A stretch of DNA of 64,000 nt from Amorphoplanes digitatis (lineage in GTDB: Bacteria; Actinomycetota; Actinomycetes; Mycobacteriales; Micromonosporaceae). Position numbers and translations under genes: made by a program. The notes under the pieces are model-generated. The model ran no database searches, was not told the DNA's origin, and saw only the letters and a list, made by a program, of their open reading frames with translations. Location of the stretch: NCBI RefSeq assembly GCF_014205335.1, contig NZ_JACHNH010000001.1, positions 7,930,501 to 7,994,500 of the forward strand, in the 5' to 3' direction. Numbering within the stretch: the stretch's first letter is position 1; each line of letters opens with the position of its first letter. Below, piece after piece: positions 48,617 to 57,415 of this stretch.

Positions 48617-50500
48617 TCACTCCACGGTGACGGACTTCGCCAGGTTGCGCGGCTGGTCGACGTCGTGGCCACGGGCGGCCGCGATCTCGCAGGCGAGGAT
48701 CTGCAGCGGCACGGTGGTCATCAGGGGCGCGAGCAGCGTCGGCGTACGCGGTACCTGGATCAGGTGGTCGGCGAAGGCGCGGACCGCCTCGTCGCCCTCC
48801 TCGGCGATCACGATGGTGCGGGCGCCGCGGGCGCGTACCTCCTGGATGTTGGAGACGACCTTGTCCCGCAGGACGCCGCGGCCGGCCGGCGAGGGCACGA
48901 CGCAGACGACCGGGGTGCCCTCGTCGATCAGGGCGATCGGGCCGTGCTTCAGCTCGCCCGCCGCGAAGCCCTCGGCGTGCATGTACGCCAGTTCCTTGAG
49001 CTTCAGCGCGCCCTCGAGCGCGACCGGGAAGCCGACGTGCCGCCCGATGAACAGCAGCGTCGACGCGGTGCTCAGATCGCGGGCCAGGGCCCGGACGTCC
49101 TCCATGCCGGCGAGGAGCCCACGCAGGTCGTCCGGGGTGCGCTGCAGCCGCTCGACCACAGCGGCGACCTCGTCGGCGTACATGACGCCGCGGATCTGTG
49201 CGAGGTGCAGGCCGATCAGGTAGCAGGCGACCAGCTGGGTGACGAACGCCTTGGTGGAGGCCACTGCGATCTCGGGGCCGCCGTGGGTGTAGAGCACGGC
49301 GTCCGACTCGCGCGGGATGGTGGAGCCGTTCGTGTTGCAGATGGCGAGGACCCGGGCCTTCTGCTCCTTGGCGTGCCGCAGGGCCATGAGGGTGTCCATG
49401 GTCTCGCCGGACTGGCTGATCACGATCATCAGGGTCGAGCGGTCCAGGATCGGGTCGCGGTATCGGAACTCGCTGGCCAGCTCGACCTCGCACGGGATGC
49501 GCACCCAGTGCTCGATGGCGTACTTGGCGACCATCCCGGCGTGGTAGGAGGTGCCGCAGGCGACGATGAAGACCTTGTCGACGTCGCGCAGGTCCTGGTC
49601 GGTGAGGCGGACCTCGTCGAGCACGATCTCGCCACGCTCGGAGAGGCGGCCGAGGAGGGTGTCCGCGATCGCCTGCGGCTGCTCGGCGATCTCCTTGAGC
49701 ATGAAGTAGTCGTAGCCGCCCTTCTCCGCGGCGGAGGCGTCCCAGTCGATGTGGAACTCCTTGCCGGTGGCGGGCGCACCGGTGAAGTCAGTGATCTCGA
49801 TGGCGTCGGGCGTGATCAGTACGACCTGGTCCTGGCCGAGCTCGACCGCCTCGCGGGTGTGCTCGATGAACGCGGACACGTCGCTGGCGAGGAAGTTCTC
49901 ACCCTTGCCTCGGCCGACGACCAGCGGCGAGTTGCGCCGGGCGGCGACCACGGCGTCGGGCACCGCGGCGTCGACGGCGAGCAGGGTGAAGGCGCCCTCC
50001 AGGCGCCGCACGGTGCGGCGCATGCCCTCGGCCAGCAGCTGCGGACCCTCCTCGGCACCGGACTCGCGCAGGACGCGCATCTCGGCGGCGAGCAGGTGGG
50101 CGGCGCACTCGGTGTCGGTGTCGCTGACGAACTCGACGCCGGTCGCCTCGAGCTCGGCGCGCAGGCGGGAGAAGTTCTCGATGATGCCGTTGTGGATCAC
50201 TGCGACGCGGCCGTCCGCCGAGAGGTGCGGGTGCGCGTTGCGGTCGGTGGGCCCGCCGTGGGTCGCCCAACGGGTGTGTCCGATGGCCGTCGAGCCGACG
50301 ACGATGCCGTCACTCGCCCGGTCCGCCAGCGTCTTTTCCAGGTTCGCCAGCTTGCCGGCCTTCTTCTCGGTCAGGATGACGGAGCCATCGATGACCGCGA
50401 TACCAGCGGAGTCATAGCCGCGGTACTCCAGCCGGCGGAGCCCGTCGAGGACGATTTGCAAAGCCGGCCGAGCGCCGACGTAACCCACGATCCCACACAT
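48617..50500 (-). CDS. glmS: Glutamine-fructose-6-phosphate aminotransferase (isomerising)
   Basis: The enzyme makes glucosamine-6-phosphate, the first step to UDP-GlcNAc for peptidoglycan. The 627 residues start MCGIVGYVGARPALQIVLDG, with Cys2 as the glutaminase nucleophile. The N-terminal domain has YRGYDSAGIAV and GHTRWATHGGPTDRNAHPH. The two SIS sugar-isomerase domains have VFIVACGTSYHAG and LFIGRHVGFPVALEGALKLK, and the end is HDVDQPRNLAKSVTVE. The ATG at 50500 is fixed by the need for an N-terminal cysteine. It acts with glmM (53078-54430). Confidence 0.97.
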   Translation of the reverse strand: MCGIVGYVGARPALQIVLDGLRRLEYRGYDSAGIAVIDGSVILTEKKAGKLANLEKTLADRASDGIVVGSTAIGHTRWATHGGPTDRNAHPHLSADGRVAVIHNGIIENFSRLRAELEATGVEFVSDTDTECAAHLLAAEMRVLRESGAEEGPQLLAEGMRRTVRRLEGAFTLLAVDAAVPDAVVAARRNSPLVVGRGKGENFLASDVSAFIEHTREAVELGQDQVVLITPDAIEITDFTGAPATGKEFHIDWDASAAEKGGYDYFMLKEIAEQPQAIADTLLGRLSERGEIVLDEVRLTDQDLRDVDKVFIVACGTSYHAGMVAKYAIEHWVRIPCEVELASEFRYRDPILDRSTLMIVISQSGETMDTLMALRHAKEQKARVLAICNTNGSTIPRESDAVLYTHGGPEIAVASTKAFVTQLVACYLIGLHLAQIRGVMYADEVAAVVERLQRTPDDLRGLLAGMEDVRALARDLSTASTLLFIGRHVGFPVALEGALKLKELAYMHAEGFAAGELKHGPIALIDEGTPVVCVVPSPAGRGVLRDKVVSNIQEVRARGARTIVIAEEGDEAVRAFADHLIQVPRTPTLLAPLMTTVPLQILACEIAAARGHDVDQPRNLAKSVTVE

Positions 50501-50699
50501 GTGGGGCAGCGTAGCGGACTTCCGCTCATGGCCACTGCGCAAGAGGCATACTTTCGCGCATCGTACGTGATCGAAAGGGCCGTTCGGCCCACCGTGGGTC
50601 ACTCTGTGGCCAGGTCAGGGCGGCGAGTGACACGACTGGGTGATCCGGATCTGGCGCCGAGGGCGTACCGTCGGCCCGACGCCTGCTCTGGAGAGACGA

Positions 50700-51623
50700 T
50701 TGAGTTACCCACCGCCTTCGGACCCGACACGCCAGTACCCGGGGAACGAACCCGTGTCCGGTCAGCCGTGGTCGTCACCGTCGGGCGACCCCCTCGCGAC
50801 CGAGCCGTACCAGCCGCCGCGGCCGCCCACGCCGACGTTCCAGCCCGGGTATGCCCCGCTGCCCGGTGCGAACCAGCAGGCCAGCGGGCCCCCGGACGGC
50901 TACCCGCCGACCTCTCAGTTCCCCGCGCAGCCGGGGCAGTTTCCGCCGCCGGCGTACCAGCCGCCGCCCGTACAGGCGCCGCCCGAGCAGATGCCGCCGC
51001 CCGGATACGGCCCGCCCGGATACGGCCCACCGGCCGGATACGGCCCGCCGCCCGAATACGGCTCGCAGCCGGGATACGGCGCACCGCCGCCACCGCCGAA
51101 GCGCAGCAATCTCCCGCTGGTCGCCGTCCTGGTGGCGGTGACCCTGCTGCTCTGCGCGGGTGGCGTGACCTCGGTGGTGCTGCTGGTCAACAACGCGAAG
51201 CAGAAGGCCGAGGAGACCATCGGGTCCCTACCGACCCAGTTGCCCACGGACCTGCCCACCGACCTGCCGACGGACCTACCCACGGACCTGCCCACCGACC
51301 TGCCGACCGACCTGCCGAACATTCCGGGCCTGAATCAGGACCGGAAGATCGAGGTCGAGTACGAGGTCACCGGCGATGGCCCGGTCGAGATCATCTACCT
51401 GGAGAAGTTCGGCGGCGAGCCCCAGCGGGTGCGCAACGCCTCCCTGCCCTGGCGCAAGACGCTGACCATGCAGGGTTCGGCGCTCGTCTCGGTGGTGGCC
51501 GTTCGCGGCAGCACCTCGGAGGGCGAGCTGAGCTGCACCGCGAAGGTCGACGGCGAGGAGGTCGCCGCGAAGACGACCACCGGCACCTTCATCACGACCT
51601 CCTGCATCAAGGTCATCCTCTGA
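50700..51623 (+). CDS. MmpS-like membrane protein with proline/tyrosine-rich N-terminus and LPTD repeats
   Basis: The 307-residue protein has a cytoplasmic region of about 135 residues rich in Pro, Gly, Tyr and Gln, with PGYGPP-type repeats. One membrane helix (LPLVAVLVAVTLLLCAGGVTS) is followed by an extracellular spacer with six LPTD units (about 180-204) and an MmpS-type beta domain (VEYEVTGDGPVEIIYLEKFG, then LPWRKTL and two cysteines in ELSC and TTSC). The TTG at 50700 has GGAGAG five bases upstream and is the only plausible start. MmpS proteins assist RND-type lipid or siderophore exporters in mycobacteria, but no MmpL gene is nearby. Confidence 0.82.
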   Translation: MSYPPPSDPTRQYPGNEPVSGQPWSSPSGDPLATEPYQPPRPPTPTFQPGYAPLPGANQQASGPPDGYPPTSQFPAQPGQFPPPAYQPPPVQAPPEQMPPPGYGPPGYGPPAGYGPPPEYGSQPGYGAPPPPPKRSNLPLVAVLVAVTLLLCAGGVTSVVLLVNNAKQKAEETIGSLPTQLPTDLPTDLPTDLPTDLPTDLPTDLPNIPGLNQDRKIEVEYEVTGDGPVEIIYLEKFGGEPQRVRNASLPWRKTLTMQGSALVSVVAVRGSTSEGELSCTAKVDGEEVAAKTTTGTFITTSCIKVIL

Positions 51624-51659
51624 CGATCGTGGCCGGCCGCGCTCCCGGGCCGGTGGCCG

Positions 51660-51665
51660 TAGGCT
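51660..51665 (+). promoter_or_regulatory. -10 element of a probable leaderless aminotransferase promoter
   Basis: TAGGCT, then 7 bases, then GTG 51673, with no ribosome-binding site. Confidence 0.5.
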
Positions 51666-51672
51666 GGCTGGC

Positions 51673-52860
51673 GTGACGACGTCGACCCCGGCCGATCCAC
51701 TCGTCGGCCGCATGCGCCCGTTCGGCACCACCATCTTCACCGAGATGTCCGCGCTCGCCGCGCGGACCGGCTCGGTGAATCTGGGGCAGGGCTTCCCGGA
51801 CACCGACGGCCCGCCGGAGATGCTGGCCGCGGCCGCCGAGGCGCTGCGCTCCGGCGCCAACCAGTACCCGCCGTTGGCCGGCATCCCGGCGCTGCGGGCC
51901 GCCATCGTCGCGCACGAGCAGCGGTTCTGGGGGCTGAGCCGCGACCCGGACACCGAGGTGGCCGTCACCGCCGGGGCCACCGAGGCGATCGCCGCCAGCA
52001 TCCTCGGGCTGTGCGAGCCCGGGGACGAGGTCGTGTGCTTCGAGCCGTACTACGACTCGTACGCGGCCTCGATCGCCCTGGCCGGCGCGGTCCGCCGGCC
52101 CGTGACGCTGCGCCCGGGCCCGGACGGCGGCTACGGCTTCGACGAGGGTGAGCTGCGCGCGGCCTTCGGCCCCCGCACCCGCCTGGTGCTGCTGAACACC
52201 CCGCACAACCCCACCGGCAAGGTGTTCACTGCGGAAGAGCTCGCGCTGATCGCGCGGCTCTGCCGGGAGCACGATGTGTACGCCGTGACCGACGAGGTCT
52301 ACGAGCACCTGGTCTTCACCGACTCGTCCACGCCGCACATCCCGCTCGCCGGGCTGCCGGGCATGCTGGAGCGCACCCTGCGGATCTCGTCCGCGGGCAA
52401 GACCTTTTCCTGCACCGGCTGGAAGGTCGGCTGGGCGACCGGCCCCGCTCCGCTCGTGTCGGCGGTGCTGCGGGTGAAGCAGTTCCTGACGTTCGTCAAC
52501 GCGGGACCGTTGCAGCCGGCGGTCGCCGTGGCGCTGGAACTGCCGGACTCGTACTTCGACGGCTTCCGCGCCGGCCTACAGGCCCGGCGGGACCGGCTGG
52601 TGGCCGGCCTGTCCGACGCCGGGTTCAAGGTGCTGCCGTCCGCGGGCACCTACTTCGTGACCGCCGACATCACCCCGCTGGGTGGCACGGACGGCGTCGA
52701 CTTCTGCCGGGAACTGCCCGCGCGGTGCGGCGTGGTGGCCGTGCCCACCCAGGTCTTCTACGACCACCAGGAGCAGGGCCACCACCTGATCCGCTTCGCC
52801 TTCTGCAAGCGCGAGGAAGTCATCGACGAGGCGGCAAGGCGCCTCCGCACCCTGGCCTGA
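51673..52860 (+). CDS. Pyridoxal-phosphate aminotransferase, class I/II (fold type I)
   Basis: The 395-residue enzyme has VNLGQGFPDTDGPPEMLAAA, the PLP-binding NTPHNPTGKVFTAEEL and DEVYEHLVF, the Schiff-base lysine in ISSAGKTFSCTGWKVGWATG, and the substrate-carboxylate arginine in HLIRFAFCKREE. It resembles the MetB/YbdL and kynurenine-type aminotransferases (FEPYYDSYAASIALAGAV). Candidate amino donors include methionine, kynurenine or succinyl-diaminopimelate; the exact substrate cannot be assigned. Transcription is probably leaderless. Confidence 0.9.
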   Translation: MTTSTPADPLVGRMRPFGTTIFTEMSALAARTGSVNLGQGFPDTDGPPEMLAAAAEALRSGANQYPPLAGIPALRAAIVAHEQRFWGLSRDPDTEVAVTAGATEAIAASILGLCEPGDEVVCFEPYYDSYAASIALAGAVRRPVTLRPGPDGGYGFDEGELRAAFGPRTRLVLLNTPHNPTGKVFTAEELALIARLCREHDVYAVTDEVYEHLVFTDSSTPHIPLAGLPGMLERTLRISSAGKTFSCTGWKVGWATGPAPLVSAVLRVKQFLTFVNAGPLQPAVAVALELPDSYFDGFRAGLQARRDRLVAGLSDAGFKVLPSAGTYFVTADITPLGGTDGVDFCRELPARCGVVAVPTQVFYDHQEQGHHLIRFAFCKREEVIDEAARRLRTLA

Positions 52861-52933
52861 CGGGAGCAACAGGCAGACTCGGCGCCTGTTGGCCGCGAGC
52901 GGCGCACACCCTGAGACATGGTTCGGACCCATC

Positions 52934-53066
52934 GCCCAACCAGCAAGCAGGCCGGCCCCATCACCTTGCGCACCAGGCCAGGCCTGCTGCCCAACCAGGT
53001 AGCAGGCCGACCCCACCACCTTGCGCACCAGGCCGGCCTGCTGCCCAACCAGGTAGCAGGCCGGCC
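52934..53066. repeat. Two and a half copies of a ~54-bp repeat with hairpin potential
   Basis: Units starting GCCCAACCAG at 52934, 52989 and 53043 are spaced 55 and 54 bases apart and differ at a few positions. Within a unit AGCAGGCC and GGCCTGCT are complementary arms, so each full unit folds as a hairpin. The array fills the gap between the convergent aminotransferase and glmM genes and may act as a bidirectional terminator. Confidence 0.85.
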
Positions 53067-53077
53067 TCAGCGCCCGG

Positions 53078-54430
53078 TCAGGCCGGGCTAGCCGTGCGGA
53101 CCTCCTCGGCCACGCGCTCGGCGATGGTTCGCGCCTGCTCCTCGGTGCCGGCCTCGACCATCACCCGCACGAGGTGCTCAGTGCCCGACGGGCGCAGCAG
53201 CACCCGGCCGGTCTCCCCCAGCTCGTTCTCCGCCAGCGCCACGGCCGCCTGCACCGTCGGCGCCGAGGCGCCCGCCTGGCGGTCCTTGACCGGCACGTTG
53301 ATCAGTACCTGCGGCAGCTTGTGCACCACGGCCGCCAGGTCGGCCAGCGACTTGCCGCTTGCCGCCATCGTCGCCATCAGGTGCAGGCCGGTGAGTACGC
53401 CGTCGCCCGTCGTCGCGAACTCGGGCATCACGATGTGGCCGCTCTGCTCGCCGCCGAGGGCGTAGCCGCCGACCGCGAGCTCCTCCAGCACGTACCGGTC
53501 GCCGACCTTGGTCTCCAGCAGGCGGATGCCGGCCTGCTTCATCGCCAGCCGCAGGCCGAGGTTGCTCATCACGGTCGCGACAAGGGTGTTGTCGGTCAGG
53601 GTGCCGGCGTCGCGCATGGCCAGCGCCAGGATCGCCATGAGCTGGTCGCCGTCGACCACGTCGCCCGCCGCGGTAACGGCGAGGCAGCGGTCGGCGTCGC
53701 CGTCGTGTGCCAGGCCCAGGTCGGCGCCGTTGGCCAGGACCGCCTCGCGGACGGCCTCGAGGTGCGTCGAGCCGCAGTTGTCGTTGATGTTGAGGCCGTC
53801 GGGCTCCGCGTGGATCGCGATGACCTCGGCGCCGGCCTCGGTGTACGCGGTCGGGCCGGCCTCGCTGGCCGCGCCGTTCGCGCAGTCGACAACGACCTTG
53901 ATCCCGGCCAGGCTGTGCGGCGTCGACTCGACCAGGTGTTTGATGTAGTGCTCGGCGCCGTCGAGCAGGTCGTGCACGCGGCCGACGCCGGCGCCGGTCG
54001 GGCGTCCGATGAGACCGTGCCCGTCCTCGATGGCCGCCTCGATCTTGGCTTCGAGCTCGTCCGGGAGCTTCTGGCCGCCGGGGGCGAAGAGCTTGATGCC
54101 GTTGTCCGGCATCGGGTTGTGCGAGGCGGACAGCATCACGCCGAGGTCGGCGCCGGTCTGGCCGACGAGGAAGGCGACCGCGGGGGTCGGCAGCACGCCG
54201 ACCCGGACGACGTTCGCTCCGGCACTGGTCAGGCCCGCCACGACCGCGGCTTCGAGCATCTCGCCGCTGGCCCTGGGGTCGCGTCCGACGATCGCTAGGG
54301 GCTGGTGGCTGGCGTCGCTCTCGATGAGCACCCGGGCGGCCGCGACGGCGACCGACAGGGCCAGTTCCGGAGTGAGGAGGTCACCGTTCGCGAGCCCGCG
54401 TACGCCGTCCGTGCCGAAGAGTCGCCCCAT
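53078..54430 (-). CDS. glmM: Phosphoglucosamine mutase
   Basis: The enzyme converts glucosamine-6-phosphate to glucosamine-1-phosphate. The 450 residues start MGRLFGTDGVRGLANGDLLT. They include the phosphoserine loop MLSASHNPMPDNGIKLFAPG, the metal site LAHDGDADRCLAVTAAGDVV, the sugar-binding GGEQSGHIVM and the phosphate-binding VLLRPSGTEHLVRVMVE. The ATG at 54430 has AAAGGA upstream. It follows rpsI on the same strand with a hairpin between. Confidence 0.97.
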   Translation of the reverse strand: MGRLFGTDGVRGLANGDLLTPELALSVAVAAARVLIESDASHQPLAIVGRDPRASGEMLEAAVVAGLTSAGANVVRVGVLPTPAVAFLVGQTGADLGVMLSASHNPMPDNGIKLFAPGGQKLPDELEAKIEAAIEDGHGLIGRPTGAGVGRVHDLLDGAEHYIKHLVESTPHSLAGIKVVVDCANGAASEAGPTAYTEAGAEVIAIHAEPDGLNINDNCGSTHLEAVREAVLANGADLGLAHDGDADRCLAVTAAGDVVDGDQLMAILALAMRDAGTLTDNTLVATVMSNLGLRLAMKQAGIRLLETKVGDRYVLEELAVGGYALGGEQSGHIVMPEFATTGDGVLTGLHLMATMAASGKSLADLAAVVHKLPQVLINVPVKDRQAGASAPTVQAAVALAENELGETGRVLLRPSGTEHLVRVMVEAGTEEQARTIAERVAEEVRTASPA

Positions 54431-54512
54431 GTCGGTCGTTCCTTTCGCCGGCCGCCTGCCCTCCTCGCGGAGGGACGGACCGGTGCAGTTTTTGTGTGAG
54501 GAGGGAAACGCG

Positions 54513-54556
54513 GACGGCCGGGCACGCCCCCAAGCGAGGGAGCGCACCCGGCCGTC
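54513..54556 (-). terminator. Hairpin between rpsI and glmM
   Basis: The 10-base perfect arms GACGGCCGGG (54513-54522) and CCCGGCCGTC (54547-54556) lie 31 bases after the rpsI stop and upstream of glmM. They probably end the rplM-rpsI transcript. Confidence 0.65.
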
Positions 54557-54587
54557 GGTCAGACGTGGTGCAAGACGAGCGCTGCGA

Positions 54588-55097
54588 TCAGCGCTTCGAG
54601 TACTGCGGAGCCTTGCGGGCCTTCTTGAGACCGTACTTCTTGCTCTCCTTGACCCGGGAGTCCCGCGTCAGGAAGCCGGCCTTCTTCAGGGCGGGGCGGT
54701 CGTCCGGGTCGTTCGTGATGAGCGCGCGGGCGATGCCGAGGCGCAGGGCGCCGGCCTGGCCGGTGATGCCACCGCCACGCAGGTTCGCGATCACGTCGAA
54801 CTGCTCGGCCTTCTCGGCGGTGCTCAGCGGCTCGCGGATGAGCTGCTGGTGCACCTTGCTCGGGAAGTAGGCGTCCAGGTCGCGACCGTTGCAGGTGATC
54901 TTGCCGCTGCCGGGCACGAGGCGCACCCGGACGATGGCCTCCTTGCGGCGGCCGACGGTCTGGATCGGACGGTCACCCGGGCGCGGGGCGCGAACGGCAG
55001 GCGCCGGCGCCTCGACGACCACGACAGTCTCGGCGGGGGCCTCGGCGGCCGGCTCCTCGACGGTCTCGACGACCTCGGGCTCGACGATGTCGGTCAT
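54588..55097 (-). CDS. rpsI: 30S ribosomal protein S9 with acidic N-terminal extension
   Basis: The 169-residue protein has a usual S9 body starting at IQTVGRRKEAIVRVRLVPGS and ending with the basic tail KESKKYGLKKARKAPQYSKR that reaches the ribosomal P site. The N-terminal about 44 residues are an extension rich in Glu, Val, Ala and Pro (TDIVEPEVVETVEEP, then APAETVVVVEAPAPA). Such extensions are seen in actinobacterial S9. The ATG at 55097 has GAAGGAA upstream and lies 20 bases after the rplM stop. Confidence 0.97.
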   Translation of the reverse strand: MTDIVEPEVVETVEEPAAEAPAETVVVVEAPAPAVRAPRPGDRPIQTVGRRKEAIVRVRLVPGSGKITCNGRDLDAYFPSKVHQQLIREPLSTAEKAEQFDVIANLRGGGITGQAGALRLGIARALITNDPDDRPALKKAGFLTRDSRVKESKKYGLKKARKAPQYSKR

Positions 55098-55117
55098 GCT
55101 GTTTCCTTCGCCCGCGC

Positions 55118-55561
55118 TCACTGCGCGATCTGCTTGATTTCGAACGGCACCGGCTGCTGCGCGGCGTGCGGGTGCTCGGCGCCCGGGTAGACCTTCAGCT
55201 TCTTGAGGATCTGACGTGCGAGCTTGTTGTGCGGGAGCATGCCCTTGACGGCCAGCTCGACCGCGTGCTCGGGGCGCTTCGACAGCAGCTCCTCGTAGCC
55301 GACCTTCTTGAGGCCGCCCGGGTAGCCGGAGTGCCGGTACGCGACCTTGGTCTGCCGCTTGTTGCCGGTCAGCGCGACCTTGCCCGCGTTGATGATCACC
55401 ACGAAGTCGCCGGTGTCGACGTGCGGGGCGAACGTGGGCTTGTGCTTACCCCGCAGGAGGGTGGCGGTGTGGGTGGCGAGCCGGCCCAGAACGACGTCGG
55501 AGGCGTCGATGATGTGCCACTGACGCTCGATCTCACCCGGCTTCGGGCTGTACGTACGCAC
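55118..55561 (-). CDS. rplM: 50S ribosomal protein L13
   Basis: The 147-residue protein has the L13 pattern: WHIIDASDVVLGRLATHTAT, GKHKPTFAPHVDTGDFVVII, AYRHSGYPGGLKK, AVKGMLPHNKLARQILKKLK, and VYPGAEHPHAAQQP near the end. The start is GTG at 55561 with AAGGT upstream. It is the first gene of the rplM-rpsI operon, which in other bacteria is autoregulated through the mRNA leader; I see no obvious leader structure here. Confidence 0.97.
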   Translation of the reverse strand: MRTYSPKPGEIERQWHIIDASDVVLGRLATHTATLLRGKHKPTFAPHVDTGDFVVIINAGKVALTGNKRQTKVAYRHSGYPGGLKKVGYEELLSKRPEHAVELAVKGMLPHNKLARQILKKLKVYPGAEHPHAAQQPVPFEIKQIAQ

Positions 55562-56211
55562 AGAATTACCTTGTCTCGTCGTCGGTCTGGGGGCGCGCGC
55601 TGGTCGCAAGGAGCACGAACATCAAACATACCCCGAATGGGTACGCTCGCAGCTGTCGCACAACAGCAGGCAACAATACCCGCCTGCGCGGCGCGCGGTC
55701 AAAACGGGCGGTTGGGCCCGCCATGCAGACGGGACCGGATAACGTAGCGCCCCCAGTTTAGGCGGTGCCCCGCGGCGCGCCGACACGGGGCTGCGTGATC
55801 CCACCCACGGTGGTACCCAGCGTACGTGAATGCCTCTTAGCAGGTTCGAAACATACGGGACCCGAGTCCGAAATTACCCCCCGGCACGCTTCCGGACATG
55901 GCGAGTGGTGCGGTCACCGCGACGACGCGGCCAGGGCTCCGGCCCGGCAGTGCGTTCAGGAGCACCACCCACGAGCCGCCGCCAGGGTTGAGGACGGACC
56001 TGGCGGTGTCCGCCGAGCCGGTACTGCGGCTCGGCACAGGGCCGCGGCGTGCGCCGGCCGGAGGTACGGCGGAGAACGTAAGCGTGACATGGGAGCGGGT
56101 CGACGCTGAGGACGACGATCTCCGAGCGTGCCCTTCGGTGGACCGGCCGGTCACGCCGCGGCTTCTCAAGGGCCCTCCCCGCACGAGGGTGTGTGGAGGG
56201 CGGATCGCCGG
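55562..56211. other. Intergenic region between rplM and the HemD-like regulator gene
   Basis: These 650 bases should hold the divergent promoters of rplM-rpsI and of the regulator. An open + frame at 55898-56215 and a minus frame at 55837-56817 have no family resemblance and I do not accept them. No tRNA, riboswitch or convincing GlnR-type operator was recognised. A T-loop-like GGTTCGAAAC at 55846 is not part of a foldable tRNA. Confidence 0.5.
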
Positions 56212-57357
56212 ATGACGGACCGGACCGGGAGACCGCGAAGAACCGTGATCACGGCATCGGCGCTGGCGGCGCCGACGGCCTCGTTGTCCGGATACACGAT
56301 CGGCGTGACATCCGACCGCCGGCGCGACGAGCTGGCGGCGCTGTTGGAGAGCCGCGGCGCGCGCGTGGTCATCGCACCGGCGCTGCGCATAGTCCCGATC
56401 GCGGACGACGCCGTGCTGCGGGCGGCGACCCGGGCCTGCCTGGAGACGCCCCCGGACATCGTGCTTGTCAACACGGGGATCGGCATGCGCGGCTGGCTGG
56501 AGGCCGCGGAGGGCTGGGGCCTGGCTGAGCCGCTGCGGGCGGTGCTCTCCCGGGCATATCTGGTGGCGAGGGGCCCGAAGGCCCGCGCGGCGACCAGATC
56601 GGCCGGCCTGCACGACCAGTGGTCGCCGGAGGGCGAGAGCTATGCGGAGGTGGTCGAGCACCTCGCGGCCCGCGGCATCGCCGGCATGACGGTGGCGATG
56701 CAGCTGCACGGCGAGAGCCAGCCGGAGTACACGGAGGCGCTGGAGGCGGCCAAGGCCCGGGTGATCGAGGTACCGGTGTACCGGTGGGCGGCCCCGCTGG
56801 ACCCGGCGCCCCTGCACCGCCTAGTGGACCTGATCGCGGGCCGCCTCGTGGACGCCGTGACGTTCACCTCGGCCCCGGCGGTCACCGCGCTGCTGAGCGC
56901 GGCGGGCCCGAGCACGGACACGCTGCTGGACGCCCTTCGCGGCGACATTCTGACGGCCTGCGTCGGCCCGGTGACGGCGGCGCCGCTGCGCCGCCACGAC
57001 ATCCCGGTGGTGACGCCGGCCCGGGCCCGGCTGAGCGCGCTGGTCCGGACAATCGTCGACGAACTGCCCAAGAGGGCGATAAGGCTTGAGGTGGCGGGTC
57101 ACACCCTCGTGCTGCGCGGCCACGCGGCGATCGTGGACGGCGACCTGAGGCCGCTGGCGCCGGCACCGATGGCGGTTCTGCGGGCGCTGGCCGCGATGCC
57201 GGGCCGGGTGCTGTCCCGGGCGGCCCTGCTCCGGGCCCTGCCCCGGGGGGCCGACGAACACGCGGTGGAGATGGCGGTGGCCCGGCTCCGGGCCGGCCTG
57301 GGAGCGCCTGGCGTGATCCAGACGGTCGTGAAACGCGGCTACCGGCTGCCCGCCTGA
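56212..57357 (+). CDS. HemD-like uroporphyrinogen-III synthase domain fused to winged-helix DNA-binding domain (NnaR-like)
   Basis: The 381-residue protein has an N-terminal HemD fold (about 25-270: LSGYTIGVTSDRRRDELAAL, VNTGIGMRGWLEAAEGWG, VDAVTFTSAPAVTALLSAAG, ACVGPVTAAPLRRHDI). An OmpR-type winged helix (about 300-381) contains PLAPAPMAVLRALAAMPGRV, VEMAVARLRAGLGAPG and VIQTVVKRGYRLPA. This fusion is known as NnaR in Streptomyces, a co-activator of nitrate/nitrite assimilation with GlnR; mycobacteria have a similar protein. No nitrate or haem genes are in the window. The ATG at 56212 is the first good start. Confidence 0.88.
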   Translation: MTDRTGRPRRTVITASALAAPTASLSGYTIGVTSDRRRDELAALLESRGARVVIAPALRIVPIADDAVLRAATRACLETPPDIVLVNTGIGMRGWLEAAEGWGLAEPLRAVLSRAYLVARGPKARAATRSAGLHDQWSPEGESYAEVVEHLAARGIAGMTVAMQLHGESQPEYTEALEAAKARVIEVPVYRWAAPLDPAPLHRLVDLIAGRLVDAVTFTSAPAVTALLSAAGPSTDTLLDALRGDILTACVGPVTAAPLRRHDIPVVTPARARLSALVRTIVDELPKRAIRLEVAGHTLVLRGHAAIVDGDLRPLAPAPMAVLRALAAMPGRVLSRAALLRALPRGADEHAVEMAVARLRAGLGAPGVIQTVVKRGYRLPA

Positions 57358-57415
57358 CGGGCGCGACCGGCAAGCGGCCCGCCCGTTGGTACAAGCAGAC
57401 CGCCCGCTGTGAGGA

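Noticed and set aside
47783..50640. Long + strand frame running from the acpS-glmS gap across glmS into the MmpS-like gene region
   Set aside because: It lies antisense to glmS, and only its far end coincides with other sequence. No domain was recognised and it passes through the repeat field.
55846..55856. tRNA gene suggested by GGTTCGAAAC
   Set aside because: The flanking bases do not form a T-stem, and no anticodon or acceptor stem could be fitted.
55837..56817. Minus-strand frame across the rplM-HemD gap
   Set aside because: It overlaps the N-terminal half of the HemD-like gene on the opposite strand and shows no known domain.
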